Part shown: positions 17,603-29,291 of the stretch, in pieces
How the letters are laid out: the number at the start of each line of letters is the position of its first letter
Numbering within the stretch: position 1 is the first letter of the stretch
Assembly (NCBI RefSeq): GCF_004358185.1
Contig: NZ_SMUV01000044.1
Location: forward strand, 1 to 41,784
DNA from: Antarcticimicrobium luteum
Lineage (GTDB): Bacteria; Pseudomonadota; Alphaproteobacteria; Rhodobacterales; Rhodobacteraceae
Reading direction: 5' to 3'
Length of the DNA: 41,784 bases
Notes under the pieces: generated by a model
What the model was told of the DNA's origin: nothing
Databases searched by the model: none
The model's input: the letters and a program-made list of their open reading frames with translations, nothing else
Position numbers and translations under genes: made by a program

Positions 17603-18619
17603 TCAACCTTCGCTGACGCCCGCCTCGGCAAAGGTGGCCATGCCGGAATGGCAGGCCAGCGCGCCGCGCAGAACCGGGATCGCCAGCGCCGCGCCGGAGG
17701 CTTCGCCCAGGCGCAGACCCAGCGACAAGAGCGGCTCCTTGCCCAGCCGCTGCAGCAGGGCGGCGTGGGCCAGTTCGGCGCTTTGATGACCGGCCAGCGT
17801 GTGGTCGAGCGCGCGGGCATTCACCGCCTGCAGACAGGCCGCCGCCGAGCAGCAGATAAACCCGTCGAGCAGAACCGGGATCCGCCGCATCCGAGCCGCC
17901 GCGATGGCACCGGCCATGGCCGCGATCTCGCGCCCGCCCAGATGCGCCAGCGCATCGAGCCCATCGTTGATCTGCGGCTTGTGCAGCGCCACCGCCTGTT
18001 CGACGACGCGCGCCTTGCGCGCCACCCCCTCGTCGTCAAGGCCGGTGCCGCGCCCGGTCCAATCCGCCGCCTCGCCGCCATAAAGCGCATGGCAGAGGGC
18101 CGCCGCGGCGGTGGTATTGCCGATGCCCATCTCGCCCACCACCAGCAGATCGGCATCGCGGTCGACGGCCACCCAGCCAGCGCGCAGGGCGGCGGTCAGC
18201 TCGGCCGCGCTCATCGCGGGCGCTTCGGTGAAATCGGCGGTCGGGCGATCAAGCTCCAGCGCGACCACGTCCATCCGCGCCCCGGCGGCCCGGGCCAGCT
18301 GGTTGATCGCGGCGCCGCCGGCCTCGAAATTCGCCACCATCTGCGCGGTCACATCGGCGGGAAAGGCCGAGATCCCCTGCGCCGTCACCCCGTGGTTGCC
18401 GGCAAAGACGATCACCTGCGGCGCGGCGATCTGCGGCCGCGGCTCGCCGCGCCAGCCGGCGTACCAGACCGCCAGATCCTCGAGACGGCCGAGGGCCGCT
18501 GGCGGTTTGGTCAACTGGCTGTTGTGCGCCTCGGCGGCCTTGCGGGCGGCGCCGTCGGGCTCGGGGGCGGCCGCGAGCACGGCGCGGAACTGATCGAGGT
18601 CATTGAAATCCGGAAGCAT
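17603..18619 (-). CDS. cobT: Nicotinate-nucleotide-dimethylbenzimidazole phosphoribosyltransferase
   Basis: A 338-residue enzyme that makes alpha-ribazole phosphate for the lower ligand of cobalamin. Family signatures are [53 protein letters not shown] and [14 protein letters not shown], the last holding the catalytic Glu. The ATG at 18619 has GAGAG eight bases upstream; the earlier ATG at 18637 has no such site. It is divergent from cobS, the next step in nucleotide-loop assembly, with 80 bases between the starts. Confidence 0.96.
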   Translation of the reverse strand: MLPDFNDLDQFRAVLAAAPEPDGAARKAAEAHNSQLTKPPAALGRLEDLAVWYAGWRGEPRPQIAAPQVIVFAGNHGVTAQGISAFPADVTAQMVANFEAGGAAINQLARAAGARMDVVALELDRPTADFTEAPAMSAAELTAALRAGWVAVDRDADLLVVGEMGIGNTTAAAALCHALYGGEAADWTGRGTGLDDEGVARKARVVEQAVALHKPQINDGLDALAHLGGREIAAMAGAIAAARMRRIPVLLDGFICCSAAACLQAVNARALDHTLAGHQSAELAHAALLQRLGKEPLLSLGLRLGEASGAALAIPVLRGALACHSGMATFAEAGVSEG

Positions 18620-18699
18620 GGGCCACTCTCGTTGCATCGGGTCAGACCCCGGTGTTTAACCCTGTGGCGACCGGCCTCAACCCCGGAAAGGAAACCATC

Positions 18700-19470
18700 A
18701 TGCGGAAAAACGACATCCTGTCCATCGTATCGCGCGATATCCTTCTGGCGCTGGTGCTGCTGACGCGGCTGCCGCTGCCGCGCCTGCCCGAGGCCGCCTT
18801 TGCCCGACAGGCGCGGGCCGGCTGGGCGTTTCCGCTGGCCGGGCTTGCCGTTGCGGCGCCGGCCTGTGCGCTGGGGGCGCTGGCCGCGCGGGCCGGGCTG
18901 CCGCCGGCGGTTGCGGCCGGGCTGGTGCTGGCCGCACAGGTGATGCTGAGCGGCGCGATGCACGAGGACGGGCTGGCCGACAGCGCCGACGGGCTCTGGG
19001 GCGGGATGACCCCGGCCCGGCGGCTGGAGATCATGAAGGACAGCCGCGTCGGCAGTTACGGGGTACTGGCGCTGATCCTGTCGGTGGGGCTGCGCTGGAG
19101 CGCGCTGGCCGGGCTGGCGGCCGCCGGCGCCTGGGGCGCGGTGTTGGCGGCGGCGATCCTGTCGCGCGCGGGCCTACCGGCGCTGATGACCGCCCTGCCC
19201 CATGCCCGCGAGAACGGGCTGTCGCGGGCGGTGGGGCGCCCCGGACGCGGGCCTGCCTGGGCGGCGGTTGCGCTCGCCCTGATCGCCGCGCTGATCCTGA
19301 CCGGCGCCGCGACCCTTGCCGCGGCGCTCTGGGCTGGGCTGGCGGTGGCGGGCACGGGCGCGCTGGCGCGGGCCAGACTGGGCGGGCAGACCGGCGATAT
19401 TCTGGGCGCGGCGCAGCAACTGGCCGAGATCGCGGCACTGATCAGCTTTCTGGCCGTGATTCCGGCCTAA
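18700..19470 (+). CDS. cobS: Adenosylcobinamide-GDP ribazoletransferase (cobalamin synthase)
   Basis: A 256-residue polytopic membrane enzyme that joins activated cobinamide-GDP and alpha-ribazole (phosphate). Conserved motifs are HEDGLADSADG at 88-98, KDSRVGSYG at 113-121 and GGQTGDILGA near the C-terminus. The ATG at 18700 follows GGAAAGGAA; the earlier in-frame ATG at 18652 lies in unconserved sequence. No B12 riboswitch is present in the 80-base divergent region. The stop codon overlaps that of the convergent channel gene (TAA 19468-19470 against TAG 19467-19469). Confidence 0.95.
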   Translation: MRKNDILSIVSRDILLALVLLTRLPLPRLPEAAFARQARAGWAFPLAGLAVAAPACALGALAARAGLPPAVAAGLVLAAQVMLSGAMHEDGLADSADGLWGGMTPARRLEIMKDSRVGSYGVLALILSVGLRWSALAGLAAAGAWGAVLAAAILSRAGLPALMTALPHARENGLSRAVGRPGRGPAWAAVALALIAALILTGAATLAAALWAGLAVAGTGALARARLGGQTGDILGAAQQLAEIAALISFLAVIPA

Positions 19471-20270
19471 TCGGACCCCTCGGTCGGGATCTTCAGGATA
19501 TGGCCGCAATGCTTGCAATGCACCGCGTCCGGGTCGTGGCGCAGCAGCCCGCATTCGGAACACTGAAAGCGCACCTTTTGCGGCTGGAACAGGGCCCGGA
19601 CCAGTTGCAGAAAAAGCGCCACGCCGAACACCATTACGAAGATCGAGAAAAGCTTGCCCAGCGTGGTCTGCAGGGTGATGTCGCCGAACCCCGTGGTGGT
19701 CAGCGTGGCGACGGTGAAATAGATCGCGTCGATATAGGCCGCCGGCCCCGGCTGCCTGTCGAAGAACAGCACATAGGCAAGCGAGGAGGTGGCGAACAGG
19801 AACACGGTCAGATTGACCGCGGCGATCACCGCATCCTCACGGGCGCGGAAGAACGGGCTGTCGCGCCGCAGGTCGCGAAGCAGGTGATAGGAATGGATCA
19901 GGCGCAGCCCCCGCAGGATGCGCAGAAAGGCCAGGCTGTGCGACAGGAAGGGATCAAGGATTAGGACCACGATCACCACCAGATCGGCCAGGGTGTGGAT
20001 CTGGCGCAGCAGCCGCATCCGGTTGCGTTCGATCCATAGGCGGGCCGAGAAATCCAGCAGGATCATCAGGCCGATCGCCGAGCTGACCAGATGCACCGCC
20101 AGGGTCTGGGTAAAGGGCGCGGCGACGATGAAATAGAGAATGCTCAGCGCGTCGAACAGGATCAACGCATAGCGGAACCGGACCGAGCGCGGGTCCTGCC
20201 CCTTGTAGAGGCGTTTGACGCGGGTCTTCAGATTGTCGTTCATCTCGGTCGGGTCAGGATCGCGGATCAT
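19467..20270 (-). CDS. Voltage-gated-type potassium channel with C-terminal zinc ribbon
   Basis: A 267-residue membrane protein with S1-S4-like helices, a basic S4 region (LRILRGLRLIHSYHLLRDLRR at 116-136), and a pore with selectivity filter TTTGFGD at 191-197 between two helices. The final 30 residues form a rubredoxin-like zinc ribbon: Cys237, Cys240, Cys252 and Cys255 (CSECG ... CKHCG). The pore filter is GFG rather than GYG, as in some bacterial and HCN-type channels. Start is uncertain: ATG 20270 or 20243, neither with a clear ribosome binding site. What the zinc ribbon does (metal or redox gating) is unknown. Confidence 0.87.
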   Translation of the reverse strand: MIRDPDPTEMNDNLKTRVKRLYKGQDPRSVRFRYALILFDALSILYFIVAAPFTQTLAVHLVSSAIGLMILLDFSARLWIERNRMRLLRQIHTLADLVVIVVLILDPFLSHSLAFLRILRGLRLIHSYHLLRDLRRDSPFFRAREDAVIAAVNLTVFLFATSSLAYVLFFDRQPGPAAYIDAIYFTVATLTTTGFGDITLQTTLGKLFSIFVMVFGVALFLQLVRALFQPQKVRFQCSECGLLRHDPDAVHCKHCGHILKIPTEGSD

Positions 20271-20351
20271 GCGTCAAGCTAAGCGCAAAGCGGCGGCGAA
20301 CCGCAAGGAAAAGCGCCTGAAAAACCGGCGCGAACCGCCCGTCCGGCAAAG

Positions 20352-20377
20352 AAAAACCGCGCCCGGCAGGGCGCGGT
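20352..20377 (-). terminator. carD terminator
   Basis: The stem ACCGCGCCC/GGGCGCGGT (nine pairs) with a four-base loop, read on the minus strand, runs into TTTTT (20352-20356). It lies 23 bases past the carD stop. Strong intrinsic terminator. Confidence 0.9.
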
Positions 20378-20399
20378 CCGGGATTGTCCTGCGGGCCGG

Positions 20400-20909
20400 T
20401 CAGGCCGCGCGCGACATCAGCACATCGTCCACCTGCTTGGCGGCCAGAATCTCGTCGCCCCCCGAGACGGCGGCAACCTCGCGGGTCAGACGTTCCAGCG
20501 CGGCCTCGTAAAGCTGACGCTCGGAATAGCTCTGCTCGCGCTGATCGTCGGTGCGATGCAGGTCGCGGACCACCTCGGCGATCGAGATCAGGTCACCCGA
20601 GTTGATCTTCTGCTCGTATTCCTGGGCCCGGCGCGACCACATGGCCCGTTTTACCTTGGCCTTGCCCTTGAGCGTCTTCATCGCCTGGTCGATCACGTCG
20701 GGCGAGCTGAGCGAGCGCATGCCCACCTCGGTCGCCTTGTTGGTGGGGACCCGCAGGGTCATCTTGTCCTTTTCGAAAGAAATCACGAACAGCTCCAGCT
20801 TGATGCCGGCCACTTCCTGTTCCTCGATCGATACGATCTGGCCGACGCCGTGCGCCGGATAGACAACGTATTCGTTCGGGCGGAATTCGAGTTTCTTGGA
20901 CTTGGTCAT
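20400..20909 (-). CDS. carD: CarD/CdnL-family RNA polymerase-binding regulator
   Basis: A 169-residue protein. The N-terminal RNAP-interaction domain starts FRPNEYVVYPAHGVGQIVSIEEQEVAG (a Tudor-like fold), followed by the helical DNA-binding domain with the conserved WSRRAQEYEQKINSGD tryptophan wedge. CdnL-type proteins bind the polymerase beta subunit, stabilise open complexes and are needed for strong promoters, including those of rRNA. RBS AAGGAAG lies before the ATG. It follows fdxA on the same strand, but a 281-base gap with a terminator hairpin suggests its own promoter. Confidence 0.95.
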   Translation of the reverse strand: MTKSKKLEFRPNEYVVYPAHGVGQIVSIEEQEVAGIKLELFVISFEKDKMTLRVPTNKATEVGMRSLSSPDVIDQAMKTLKGKAKVKRAMWSRRAQEYEQKINSGDLISIAEVVRDLHRTDDQREQSYSERQLYEAALERLTREVAAVSGGDEILAAKQVDDVLMSRAA

Positions 20910-21190
20910 TCAGGTCTTCCTTGTTATCGTCCGCATCGCCAGGCGACAAAAAAGCAGCCGCGGGCCAAACGATATGCCCCGTCACGCTGCGTTTTCGACA
21001 AAATTAACCCACCCCAGTGCGAGCTTTCATGGTGGGGAGATCCGGGCGTTTCCATCAACTGTTGTGAATATATAACACAAAATACCCCTTTCCGAAAGGG
21101 GCAGCAGGCGGCCAACCTGAAACCAGCCTTGGTTTCAATGCCTTACGCCGCAATCCATATGCGCCGCACCCCCCCGGGGCGTCGAATCAC
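20910..21190 (-). other. carD-fdxA intergenic region with two hairpins
   Basis: An unusually AT-rich stretch (GTGTTATATATTC on the minus strand near 21068-21078) without an ORF. It holds a perfect eight-base-pair hairpin at 21118-21137 (TGAAACCA/TGGTTTCA, loop GCCT) and the fdxA terminator at 21085-21101. The carD promoter and leader should lie in the remaining 170 bases; I cannot place it with confidence. Confidence 0.5.
21085..21101 (-). terminator. fdxA terminator
   Basis: The hairpin CCCCTTT-CCG-AAAGGGG, read on the minus strand, is followed by TATTTTGTGTT. It lies about 90 bases beyond the fdxA stop. Confidence 0.72.
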
Positions 21191-21529
21191 TCAGCCGCCT
21201 TCGCCGGGATTCTCGGAAAAGTACTTCTCGCGTTTGCCGGTCTCGCCATCGCGCTCCTCGGCCTCGGGCAGCGGATCCTTCTTGGTGATGATCACCGGCC
21301 ACATTTCGGAGTACTTCCGGTTGAACTCCACCCATTGATCCATATCCGGCTCGGTATCGGGACGGATCGCATCGGCGGGGCACTCAGGCTCGCACACGCC
21401 GCAGTCGATGCATTCGTCGGGATGGATGACCAGCATGTTCTCGCCCTCATAGAAACAATCCACGGGGCAAACCTCGACACAGTCGGTGTATTTGCAGGCG
21501 ATGCAGTTGTCGATCACAACATAGGTCAT
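21191..21529 (-). CDS. fdxA: Seven-iron ferredoxin
   Basis: A 112-residue FdxA with the ligands for a [3Fe-4S] cluster (Cys9, Cys17, Cys50) and a [4Fe-4S] cluster (Cys21, Cys40, Cys43, Cys46): [19 protein letters not shown] and [14 protein letters not shown]. The C-terminal extension ([15 protein letters not shown]) is typical of the Azotobacter-FdI-like group. It carries electrons in the cytoplasm; the partner is not known. Order helicase, S4 protein, fdxA, carD is widely conserved in alphaproteobacteria. Confidence 0.96.
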   Translation of the reverse strand: MTYVVIDNCIACKYTDCVEVCPVDCFYEGENMLVIHPDECIDCGVCEPECPADAIRPDTEPDMDQWVEFNRKYSEMWPVIITKKDPLPEAEERDGETGKREKYFSENPGEGG

Positions 21530-21560
21530 GGGCAGGTTTCCGTCTGAACGTCTGCGCCCT

Positions 21561-21589
21561 TAGCTAGAGCAGCGCGCACGGTACTTCAA
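21561..21589 (-). promoter_or_regulatory. Putative fdxA promoter
   Basis: On the minus strand TTGAAG (21584-21589) and TAGCTA (21561-21566) are separated by exactly 17 bases, ending about 31 bases before the fdxA ATG. The match to the housekeeping consensus is moderate. Confidence 0.4.
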
Positions 21590-21593
21590 GGCG

Positions 21594-21974
21594 TCAATCC
21601 GTCCCCGGCCTGCGGGAAAGATCAAGCGCCCGCCGATCCCGTTTGCCGGGGCGACCTTTTCCCTCGAACCGCGGATTGGGCGGGGCATCGTCCCGTGTTT
21701 CGGTCAATTCCGTATACAGCATCTGCGCCTCGCGCGCCGGGCCGCGGCGAAGACCCAGCGCCTCGACCCGCACCACCCGCACAAGGTTCGGCTGCGCCAG
21801 GGTCAAGACATCGCCCGGCGTCACCGCCTGCGCCGGCTTCTGCGCGCGCACCCCGTTCACCCGCACATGGCCCGCTGTGACCTGCGCGGCGGCCAGGCTG
21901 CGGGTCTTGCAGAACCGGGCATGCACCAGCCATTTGTCCAGCCGCAGCCTGGCCCCGGGCACGGGGTTTGTCAT
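21594..21974 (-). CDS. S4-domain RNA-binding protein (Hsp15-like)
   Basis: A 126-residue protein. Residues 9-60 are an S4 RNA-binding domain (RLRLDKWLVHARFCKTRSLAAAQVTAGHVRVNGVRAQKPAQAVTPGD), as in Hsp15/HslR, which rescues stalled 50S subunits carrying nascent chains. The C-terminal 45 residues are basic and disordered (KGRPGKRDRRALDLSRR). I chose the ATG at 21974 (GGAG four bases upstream); a GTG at 21986 adds four residues and is equally possible. It starts about 20 bases after the helicase stop, so the two are probably co-transcribed. Confidence 0.87.
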   Translation of the reverse strand: MTNPVPGARLRLDKWLVHARFCKTRSLAAAQVTAGHVRVNGVRAQKPAQAVTPGDVLTLAQPNLVRVVRVEALGLRRGPAREAQMLYTELTETRDDAPPNPRFEGKGRPGKRDRRALDLSRRPGTD

Positions 21975-21993
21975 CTGCTCCGCCACCGGCGCG

Positions 21994-25011
<3,018 letters not shown>

Positions 25012-25044
25012 CAATCCTGCCTCATGCCGGCCCGCCTGGCGGGA

Positions 25045-25614
25045 TTACAGCGCCTTGCCCTCGACCTCGGGCTTCAGCCGCTCCAGCGCCTTGGCTACAT
25101 CCTCATGATGGGGATTGATAGCCTGGGCGCGCTGATAGGCACGATAGGCGGTTTCGGTGTCACCGAAGCCCTCCAGAATGGTGCCCAGACCAAAGATTGC
25201 GCGGTAATTGCTGGGATTGAGCGCCAGCGCATGCTCCAGATCCGCCACCGCCGGCCCCAGCAGCCCCGCCTCGAAATAGGCCGAGGCGCGCATATGCCAG
25301 CCTTCGGCAAATCCCGGCGCATGGTCGGTCAGCGCCGTCAGATGCTCGATCGCCGCTGCCGTATCGCCGTTCTCCAGCGCCTCTCGCCCGCGCTTGAGAA
25401 GCAGATCCATCGCCGGCGACCCGCTCTTGCTCCACAGCGCATTCAACTGCCGTTCCAGCCGCCGCGCCTCCTCCGGCCCGGCATCGCTCAGCGCCGAAAG
25501 CAGCGCCCGTTCATCGCCGGTATCGGCGTTTTGCGCGGCCAGAGGCTGGCAAATCGCCGAAAACAGCACGGTTGCCGTCACGATACCTTTGAGATTGCGG
25601 TGTTTAACGCTCAT
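25045..25614 (-). CDS. Exported tetratricopeptide-repeat protein
   Basis: A 189-residue protein with an N-terminal signal peptide (basic start MSVKHRNLKG, hydrophobic IVTATVLFSAIC, cleavage likely after PLAA near residue 27). At least two TPR units follow: residues 84-117 (DTAAAIEHLTALTDHAPGFAEGWHMRASAYFEAG) and 118-151, with a third partial unit at 152-185. It probably acts as a periplasmic protein-protein scaffold. It lies directly upstream of the helicase on the same strand (33-base gap) and divergent from the SCP2 gene. Confidence 0.87.
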   Translation of the reverse strand: MSVKHRNLKGIVTATVLFSAICQPLAAQNADTGDERALLSALSDAGPEEARRLERQLNALWSKSGSPAMDLLLKRGREALENGDTAAAIEHLTALTDHAPGFAEGWHMRASAYFEAGLLGPAVADLEHALALNPSNYRAIFGLGTILEGFGDTETAYRAYQRAQAINPHHEDVAKALERLKPEVEGKAL

Positions 25615-25683
25615 AACAAGGCGTAATGTAACGCGGCGGGCGCCGAATACCAGAGGGGCCGGCCCAGCGAGAATGAGGAAATT

Positions 25684-25974
25684 ATGAGCGACTTTCTGGA
25701 AAAGGCCGCGGCCGAACTGAATGAAAAGCTCTCCGGCGGCGGCTTCGACGGCTTGGCCAAGCTGCAGGTGACGGATCTGGGCGCCATCGTGCTTGACGCA
25801 AGTGGCGCGCGGGTCTCGGACGACGAGGCCGACGTCACCCTCAGCGCCGATGCCGAAACCTTCGAGGGGATCGTGTCGGGCGAGACCAACCCCACCGCCG
25901 CCTTCATGAGCGGCAAGCTCACCATCGACGGCGACATGGGGCTGGCGATGAAACTGGCCGCGGTCCTGGCCTGA
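25684..25974 (+). CDS. SCP2 sterol-binding-domain protein
   Basis: A 96-residue single-domain protein with the SCP2 fold: LEKAAAELNEKLSGGGFDGLAKLQVTDLGAIVLD, then EADVTLSADAETFEGIVSGETNPTAAFMSGKLTIDGDMGLAMKLAAVL. The domain binds lipids or acyl-CoA in a hydrophobic tunnel. Its TGA overlaps the next gene's ATG by one base (TGATG), so it is coupled to the hydrolase; a lipid-related substrate for the pair is plausible but unproven. Confidence 0.9.
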   Translation: MSDFLEKAAAELNEKLSGGGFDGLAKLQVTDLGAIVLDASGARVSDDEADVTLSADAETFEGIVSGETNPTAAFMSGKLTIDGDMGLAMKLAAVLA

Positions 25975-26930
25975 TGGATCCGGCGTCGGCCCCGCTCTTT
26001 GATGACGTGGCCGGCGGCCCGCCGGGCGGCGCGGCCTGGTGGCTGCGCGCCTCGGACCGGGTGCGTATCCGTATCGGCTGCTGGCGCCCCGAGGGCGCGG
26101 CGCGCGGCACCGTCCTTCTGTTTCCCGGACGCACGGAATACGTCGAGAAATATGGCGCCGCCGCCGCCGATCTGGCCGCGCGCGGCTTTGCCACCCTGGC
26201 GGTCGACTGGCGCGGTCAAGGACTGGCCGACCGGCTGCTGGACGACCCGCGCCCGGGCTATATCGGACACTTCCCCGATTATCAGCGCGATGTGGCCGCG
26301 GTGGTGGAGGCCGCCACCCGGCTTGACCTGCCGAAACCCTTGTTCCTGCTCGCCCATTCCATGGGCGGCTGCATCGGGCTGCGCGCGCTGATCGAGGGCG
26401 CGCCGGTGCAGGCCTGCGCCTTTACCGGCCCGATGTGGGGCATCCGGATGCCGATTCTGCTGCGCCCGGCCGCCTATGGCGCCGCCTATATCGGTCCGCT
26501 GCTGGGTCTGGGCGGGCGGCTGATGCCATCTACCAAGCCGGACAACTACGTCGAGATGCAAGCCTTTGACGGCAACGCGCTGACCACCGACCCCGGAATG
26601 TACGCAATGATGCAGGCGCAGCTTTCCGCCCATCCCGACCTTGGTCTCGGCGGCCCCAGCGTGAACTGGATGCGCGCGTCGCTGAACGAGATGGCTGATC
26701 TGGCGCGCAGGCCCGCCCCCGCCCTGCCCTGCGTGACGTTTCTGGGCACCTGCGAAAGCATCGTCAGCGCCGAGGCCATCCGCGACCGAATGGCCGGCTG
26801 GCCCGGCGGGCACCTCGACATGGTCGAGGGCGCCCGGCACGAAGTCATGATGGAGGGCCCGGAGATCCGCGCCCAGGTCTTCGACCGCATCGCAGCGCTG
26901 TTTTCCCAATCCGGCGGGACCGGCAGCTGA
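25974..26930 (+). CDS. Alpha/beta hydrolase (lysophospholipase-like)
   Basis: A 318-residue hydrolase of the lysophospholipase L2/monoacylglycerol-lipase type. The oxyanion region is LLFPGRTEYVEKYG (residues 48-61), the nucleophile Ser129 lies in LLAHSMGGCIG, and VEGARHEVMMEG holds the likely catalytic His near residue 284. No signal peptide. It starts inside the stop of the SCP2 gene and so forms a two-gene unit with it. Substrate probably a lipid ester, inferred from family and neighbour. Confidence 0.88.
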   Translation: MDPASAPLFDDVAGGPPGGAAWWLRASDRVRIRIGCWRPEGAARGTVLLFPGRTEYVEKYGAAAADLAARGFATLAVDWRGQGLADRLLDDPRPGYIGHFPDYQRDVAAVVEAATRLDLPKPLFLLAHSMGGCIGLRALIEGAPVQACAFTGPMWGIRMPILLRPAAYGAAYIGPLLGLGGRLMPSTKPDNYVEMQAFDGNALTTDPGMYAMMQAQLSAHPDLGLGGPSVNWMRASLNEMADLARRPAPALPCVTFLGTCESIVSAEAIRDRMAGWPGGHLDMVEGARHEVMMEGPEIRAQVFDRIAALFSQSGGTGS

Positions 26931-27062
26931 CAGCCGGGCGCGGCGCGTCCGGTCCTTTCTGGCCCCATGGGCACCGCCCGTTCGCGGGCGCGCACCGGCC
27001 CATCGCCTTGAACCTCGCGCCCCGGACACATAATCATTCTCCAAACAACACAGAGGTTCCCC

Positions 27063-28898
27063 ATGCCGCGTTTCTCCGCCCTGCTCTTCGAAACCGTCCC
27101 GACCTTCGAGAAACCAGAGACCGGCGGCGCGCCGCTGGGCAATCTGCCGGAATGGGATCTGAGCGATCTCTACTCATCCGAGAACGCCGCTGAGCTGAAA
27201 CGCGACCTGGATTGGCTGGAACGCGCCTGCGCCGATTTCGCCGCCGATTACGAAGGCAAGCTGGCCGGGCTCGACGCCAAGGGGCTGCTCGACTGTGTGC
27301 TGCGCGACGAGAAGATCACCCAGGTCGCCGGACGCATCATGTCCTACGCCGGTCTGCGGTATTACCAGCAGACCACCGATGCGGGCCGGGCCAAGTTCCT
27401 GTCCGACTGCCAGGAAAAGATCACCAACTTTACCACCCCGCTGGTCTTCTTCTCGCTGGAGCTGAACCGGATCGAGGACGACCGTCTGGGCGCGCTGATG
27501 GCCGAGAACGCCGATCTGGCGCGATACGAGCCGGTGTTCCGCCGCATCCGCGCGATGAAACCCTATCAGCTCTCCGACGAGCTGGAGAAGTTCCTGCACG
27601 ATCTGGGCGTGGTCGGCGACGCCTGGGAGCGGCTCTTTGACGAGACCATCGCCGGGCTGGAGTTCGAGGTGCAGGGCGAGACGCTGGGCATCGAGGGCAC
27701 GCTGAACCTGCTGACCGAACAGGACCGCGACACCCGCGAGGCCGCCGCGCGCGAACTGGCCCGCGTGTTCGGCGAGACGATCAAGGTCTTTTCCCGGGTC
27801 CACAACACCCAGGCCAAGGAAAAGGAAATCGTCGACCGCTGGCGCGGCATGCCCAGCGCGCAGACCGCCCGGCACCTGTCGAACGATGTCGAACCCGAGG
27901 TGGTCGAGGCGCTGCGCAGCGCGGTGGTCGCCGCCTATCCGCGCCTGAGCCACCGCTATTACGAACTCAAGCGCAAATGGCTCGGCCTTGACAAGATGCA
28001 GGTCTGGGACCGCAACGCGCCGCTGCCGATGGAGGTGACCCGCAAGATCGGCTGGGACGAGGCCGAACAGATGGTGATGACGGCCTACAGCGCCTTCGAT
28101 CCGCGCATGGGCGAAATCGCCGAACCCTTTTTCCGCAAGGGCTGGATCGACGCGGGCGTGAAACCCGGCAAGGCGCCGGGCGCCTTTGCCCACCCCACCG
28201 TGACCGACGCGCATCCCTATGTGCTGCTGAACTATCTCGGCAAGCCGCGCGATGTGATGACCCTTGCACATGAGCTGGGCCACGGGGTGCATCAGGTGCT
28301 GGCCGCCGGTCAGGGCGAGCTGTTGTCCTCCACCCCCCTCACCCTGGCCGAAACCGCCAGCGTGTTCGGCGAGATGCTGACTTTCCGCAAGATGCTCGAC
28401 ACCGCCAGGGACGACGCCGAGCGCAAGGTACTGCTGGCCGGCAAGGTCGAGGATATGATCAACACCGTGGTCCGCCAGATCGCGTTTTACGATTTCGAGT
28501 GCAAATTGCACGCGGCGCGCCGCGGCGGAGAGCTGACCCCGGACGACATCAACGCGCTGTGGATGTCGGTGCAGGCCGAAAGCCTCGGGCCGGCGTTCGA
28601 GTTCATGGACGGCTATGAATCCTTCTGGGCCTATATCCCGCATTTCGTCCATTCGCCGTTCTACGTCTATGCCTATGCCTTTGGCGACGGTCTGGTGAAC
28701 GCGCTCTACTCGGTCTACGCCGAGGGCGCCGAGGGGTTCGAGGAGAAGTATTTCGACATGCTGAAAGCCGGCGGATCGAAGCACCACAAGGATTTGCTGG
28801 TGCCCTTCGGCCTCGATGCCTCCGACCCCGGGTTCTGGGACAAGGGGCTGAGCATGATCGAGGGTTTCATCGACGAGCTGGAGGCGATGGAGGGCTGA
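27063..28898 (+). CDS. pepF: M3-family oligoendopeptidase (PepF type)
   Basis: A 611-residue zinc metallopeptidase that cleaves short peptides in the cytoplasm. The HELGH motif is at 403-407 (His403, Glu404, His407), with the third ligand Glu at about 430 in PLTLAETASVFGE. The N-terminal half is helical and lacks conserved catalytic residues, as usual. RBS AGAGG precedes the ATG. A possible promoter is TTGAAC (27008-27013), 17 bases, TAATCA (27031-27036). It stands alone between the hydrolase and a hairpin at 28911. Confidence 0.95.
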   Translation: MPRFSALLFETVPTFEKPETGGAPLGNLPEWDLSDLYSSENAAELKRDLDWLERACADFAADYEGKLAGLDAKGLLDCVLRDEKITQVAGRIMSYAGLRYYQQTTDAGRAKFLSDCQEKITNFTTPLVFFSLELNRIEDDRLGALMAENADLARYEPVFRRIRAMKPYQLSDELEKFLHDLGVVGDAWERLFDETIAGLEFEVQGETLGIEGTLNLLTEQDRDTREAAARELARVFGETIKVFSRVHNTQAKEKEIVDRWRGMPSAQTARHLSNDVEPEVVEALRSAVVAAYPRLSHRYYELKRKWLGLDKMQVWDRNAPLPMEVTRKIGWDEAEQMVMTAYSAFDPRMGEIAEPFFRKGWIDAGVKPGKAPGAFAHPTVTDAHPYVLLNYLGKPRDVMTLAHELGHGVHQVLAAGQGELLSSTPLTLAETASVFGEMLTFRKMLDTARDDAERKVLLAGKVEDMINTVVRQIAFYDFECKLHAARRGGELTPDDINALWMSVQAESLGPAFEFMDGYESFWAYIPHFVHSPFYVYAYAFGDGLVNALYSVYAEGAEGFEEKYFDMLKAGGSKHHKDLLVPFGLDASDPGFWDKGLSMIEGFIDELEAMEG

Positions 28899-28910
28899 GC
28901 AGGCTCTCCG

Positions 28911-28933
28911 GAAACGCTCCAGAGGAGCGTTTC
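28911..28933 (+). terminator. Hairpin after pepF
   Basis: A perfect ten-base-pair stem (GAAACGCTCC/GGAGCGTTTC) with loop AGA lies 13 bases past the pepF stop. The T's are within the stem and no U-tract follows, so terminator activity is likely but not certain. A GC-rich GGGGC-TTC-GCCCC hairpin follows at about 28982-28994. Confidence 0.5.
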
Positions 28934-29023
28934 GCCTGCGAACGGGCCGAGCCCTGGCAACGCGGGCGCCGGGGCTGCGGCGGGGCTTCGCCCCTTCGCA
29001 TTCTTTGATCTCGGGGGGCCGGA

Positions 29024-29272
29024 ATGACAGACCGCAAGGACAACCCGCCCCCGCTCAGGGACCGCCTGCGGGCCATGTTGAGGCGGATCCGCACCCGCGT
29101 CCCCCGCGGGTTGCGCTTCGTGCTGGGACTGCTGATGATCGCGGGCGGGGTCTTCGGGTTCCTGCCTGTGCTGGGCTTCTGGATGATCCCGCTCGGCGTG
29201 ATGGTCGCCGCCTTCGACGTGCGGCTGGCCCTGCGCTGGTGGCGCCAGAGGCGGAACAACCACCGGCGCTGA
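29024..29272 (+). CDS. Small two-helix membrane protein
   Basis: An 82-residue protein with a basic N-terminus (RDRLRAMLRRIRTRVPRG), two closely spaced hydrophobic helices (FVLGLLMIAGGVFGFLPVLGF and MIPLGVMVAAFDV) and a basic tail (WWRQRRNNHRR). The hairpin with a central Pro resembles PGPGW-type small membrane proteins. Function unknown. No obvious partner gene; it is convergent with the DksA-like gene. Confidence 0.7.
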   Translation: MTDRKDNPPPLRDRLRAMLRRIRTRVPRGLRFVLGLLMIAGGVFGFLPVLGFWMIPLGVMVAAFDVRLALRWWRQRRNNHRR

Positions 29273-29291
29273 GGCCAGCCCGACCCGGGCC

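Noticed and set aside
18620-18699. Cobalamin riboswitch between cobT and cobS
   Set aside because: The gap is only 80 bases and contains no B12-box-like sequence.
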